DNA of 8,658 nucleotides from positions 1 to 8,658 of the forward strand of contig CALFUE010000170.1 of assembly GCA_937916345.1 (NCBI GenBank), given 5' to 3'. Below the pieces are notes generated by a model. The model searched no databases, was not told where the DNA came from, and saw only the letters and a program-made list of their open reading frames with translations. Position 1 is the first letter of the stretch; the number at the start of each line of letters is the position of its first letter. The DNA comes from an uncultured bacterium (GTDB lineage: Bacteria > Bacillota > Clostridia > Lachnospirales > Lachnospiraceae). Of this stretch, positions 7,243 through 8,658 are shown one piece after another. Both the position numbers and the translations under genes were made by a program.

Positions 7243-7572
7243 CTATTGTTCTTTATACTTCTTTTCGACAACCAAACTATAAACAGCCATTATCACTATG
7301 GTTTCAATCATTACGCCGAGTGCTGAAAGTAAAATATAAGGATTATTTTGACCGCTTAATAATGGGAGTCCTAAAATAATAAAGATTATCCCGTAACATA
7401 TAAGCAAAATCCCCGTCGCGCGATTATATCCTTTTGTATCTTTCACCTGAATTGCTTTGATGTTTGCCCAAAATCCTACTGCTTTTTTTGAAAAGAAATC
7501 TCTTATTCCAATACACATAATTGCCAAACCGACTATAACTCATACTATGAATCCGATTTCTGCTCCGCTCAT
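7243..7572 (-). pseudogene. Small integral membrane protein with in-frame TGA at codon 11
   Basis: A well-placed start, ATG at 7570-7572 preceded by GAGGAG, opens with MSGAEIGFIV and then meets TGA (7540-7542). The same frame continues open as VIVGLAIMCIGIRDFF to a TAG at 7243-7245. Read through, the product is about 109 residues: an N-terminal hydrophobic segment, a conserved-looking middle (KKAVGFWANIKAIQVKDTKGYN), and two further hydrophobic segments (ILLICYGIIFIILGLPLL and YILLSALGVMIETIVIMAVY). It resembles small Firmicute membrane proteins of unknown function. Without readthrough, translation might restart at TTG 7527 or ATG 7517, losing most of the first membrane segment. The TGA could be a real nonsense mutation, a sequencing error, or recoding. 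Recoding is unlikely, because the IS transposase and the recombinase use TGA as stop. Confidence 0.65.
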
Positions 7573-7591
7573 ATCAATTCTCCTCGACTTG

Positions 7592-7611
7592 TATTATGTC
7601 TACGCATAATA
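7592..7611. promoter_or_regulatory. Inverted repeat in the leader of the membrane-protein gene
   Basis: TATTATG (7592-7598) and CATAATA (7605-7611) form a perfect 7-bp inverted repeat with a 6-nt spacer. It lies just downstream of the predicted -10 box and upstream of the ribosome site, the usual place for a repressor operator. It is AT-rich, so as an RNA hairpin it would be weak. No regulator is encoded beside it. Confidence 0.4.
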
Positions 7612-7622
7612 ATACAAAATAT

Positions 7623-7651
7623 ATGTTACCACAAATCCCCCAAAACTTCAA
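7623..7651 (-). promoter_or_regulatory. Promoter upstream of the small membrane-protein gene
   Basis: On the minus strand TTGAAG (7646-7651) and TAACAT (7623-7628) are separated by exactly 17 nt. TGG directly precedes the -10 box, giving an extended -10. Each box matches four of six consensus bases. It lies about 50 nt upstream of the ATG at 7572 and would also serve the ATPase and EFR1 genes if they are co-transcribed; I see no terminator between them. Confidence 0.5.
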
Positions 7652-7683
7652 TGAAAATCGTTAACATAACTCATTGTCATGGA

Positions 7684-7956
7684 CTACCTGTTACGCAACG
7701 CTCTCGCCCTCGACCTTGCCGCATCTCTCTGCTCGTCCGACAGCCGCCTCGGCTTACGATAACTAACGAAAGATTTTGGCATTTCATAGGTCTTGTCGAT
7801 GTCTGTCTCGCCTATGAGCCGATAGTGGTCGGGGTATTCGATAACTAACGCATCAAGTCGGCGCATAACGGTCTTATCTCTGGTGTAAACGGTGGCGGTC
7901 TGCTCGGCGGCATTGTAGTTGATTATGGTCTCCTGTTCCTGTCTGCTGATCGTCAT
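7684..7956 (-). CDS. Conserved hypothetical small protein next to a serine recombinase
   Basis: This 90-residue soluble protein has no signal peptide or membrane segment. It begins MTISRQEQETIINYN, contains a central ATVYTRDKTVMRRLDAL stretch and a later EMPKSFVSYRKPRRLS stretch, and ends in a basic Arg/Ala-rich tail. I recognise the general type as one often found beside recombinases in Firmicute mobile elements, but I know of no assigned function. Its ATG overlaps the recombinase stop by 4 nt (ATGA), and AGGAGGGGGATGG lies just upstream, so the two are translationally coupled. Composition is more GC-rich than the ATPase and membrane-protein genes to the left, matching the recombinase and suggesting a shared mobile origin. 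An accessory or DNA-binding role is possible but unproven. Confidence 0.75.
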   Translation of the reverse strand: MTISRQEQETIINYNAAEQTATVYTRDKTVMRRLDALVIEYPDHYRLIGETDIDKTYEMPKSFVSYRKPRRLSDEQRDAARSRARALRNR

Positions 7957-8609
7957 ATCTCCATCCCCCTCCTGCCCTTGACCGGAGTAATGGCACGCTC
8001 CGCATTATGCTTATCTGCCGCCACCTTTGCCCTTTCAATGCGTGCGGTTAAACTCCGTCCTTTCTCCACTTCCTGCCGCCTCTGCCCGACAGCGTACATA
8101 TCAGCGTAGGACTGATCGGATATGCGTCCCAGCTTCTGGGTGACCGATACAACCGCCGCTTCAATATCGGGATCCTTAAACCGTCCCGACAGTATATCCA
8201 ACTTGCCCCTTGTCGTGTTACGGTCATATGCCATATCGGAATCCATCTGCTCCCTGTAGCTCGGCTTTGCATTGTGGCGAACAAGTTTTGCTCCGCAGTC
8301 TGCGCAATATAAAAGACCGGTAAGATTAAGCGGATCCTCCGGATAGGGTGGCTTCTTGGATTTGTACGATACACCTTTTGACTTTCTGAGTACCGTATGC
8401 CCCATATATTCCTGCCTGTGAATGATATATGACAGGGTGGTAGCACTCCAATAATACGGATCATATGTAGGATGATGCCTGCAATCAGACGGAGAATGCA
8501 TCCTCGCATATTCAGACGGTACCGGTATTTTTTCTTCGTGAAATACCCTCGATATGTCCGCATACGAATATCCCTGCACAACCATGTCAAAAATTCGCTT
8601 TACAAAGCA
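7953..8609 (-). pseudogene. Large serine recombinase, degenerate and 5'-truncated or frameshifted
   Basis: The readable frame runs from codon TTC/TGC at about 8609 to a TGA at 7953-7955. KRIFDMVVQGYSYADISRVF and the following SATTLSYIIHRQEYMGH match the recombinase (DNA-binding) domain of large serine recombinases, and LLYCADCGAKLVRH is the first half of the zinc ribbon. The N-terminal catalytic domain is absent from this frame, which is closed upstream by TGA (8610-8612). The second zinc-binding Cys pair is missing. The linker between SYKSKK and LTGLLYC is shorter than usual, suggesting in-frame internal deletions. Full members have about 500-550 residues. Frameshift repair by one T near 8603-8606 would extend the protein toward the window edge. 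The Met at 8585 has no ribosome site and is not a credible start. Confidence 0.7.
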
Positions 8610-8658
8610 TCAAAATAGTCCGTTCCCCTCTCCCCGTACAGAACTTCATTTATGCGGG
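8603..8658 (-). other. Probable frameshifted upstream continuation of the recombinase frame
   Basis: In the neighbouring minus-strand frame the edge of the window reads RINEVLYGERGTDYFDAL before a TAA at 8600-8602. Adding one T to the TTT run at 8604-8606 would join it to FVKRIFDMVVQ in the recombinase frame. The joined text is plausible, but INEVLYGERGTDYFDA is not a segment I recognise from the linker ahead of the recombinase domain, so this may instead be another deletion or a join. Confidence 0.35.

Noticed and set aside
7185..7271. N-terminal extension of the ATPase to 7271
   Set aside because: AAAGGAGG lies directly before the ATG at 7184 and the family's usual start matches it; the extension has no ribosome site.
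7540..7542. TGA read as tryptophan or selenocysteine
   Set aside because: Other genes use TGA as stop, TGG encodes Trp elsewhere, and I see no selenocysteine-insertion hairpin or supporting genes.
8048..8590. 180-codon minus-strand frame over the recombinase
   Set aside because: It is an out-of-frame shadow; the recombinase and zinc-ribbon motifs are in the other frame.

Overview
The window looks like a join of two unrelated genomes. Positions 1 to about 1960 are extremely AT-rich and read like the end of a eukaryotic, probably ciliate, macronuclear chromosome. Four CCCCAAT repeats sit at the very 5' end, followed by about 170 nt of AT-rich non-coding DNA. A minus-strand gene then runs toward the repeat; it encodes a poly(A)-polymerase-like nucleotidyltransferase of a type also known from plants. 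From about 1960 to 8658 the composition is ordinary and the genes look like those of an anaerobic gut or rumen Firmicute. A Lachnospiraceae-like host is my inference from family resemblance and cannot be proven here. A mixed rumen-type sample, with a cloning, amplification or assembly chimera, is the simplest explanation.

Every gene I accept lies on the minus strand, so the bacterial part reads from right to left. At the right edge is a degenerate, probably frameshifted large serine recombinase (to 7953). It overlaps by 4 nt a 90-residue hypothetical gene (7684-7956), and together they look like the end of a mobile element. Next comes a promoter with an inverted repeat in its leader, driving a small membrane-protein gene (7243-7572) that carries an in-frame TGA at codon 11. 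Then come an AAA-ATPase-like/PD-(D/E)XK protein (5508-7184) and an EFR1-type flavodoxin/ferredoxin (4752-5468). The last codons of the EFR1 gene are replaced by the end of an ISAzo13-type insertion sequence (3455-4765). The IS is apparently complete, with near-perfect 26-bp terminal inverted repeats, flanking TA dinucleotides and an intact transposase.

Left of the IS is a small glycan-synthesis segment: a GT2 glycosyltransferase (2222-3289), followed after 1 nt by the first ~88 residues of a GT11-like alpha-1,2-fucosyltransferase. That gene is cut at about 1960, where the reading frame passes without a stop into the eukaryotic nucleotidyltransferase. The resulting 679-codon open frame is therefore a hybrid.

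I see no rRNA, tRNA, CRISPR array or obvious new defence system. The most informative points are the inter-domain junction with its telomere-like end, the IS insertion that supplies a new stop codon to the EFR1 gene, the nonsense codon in the small membrane protein, and the decayed recombinase.
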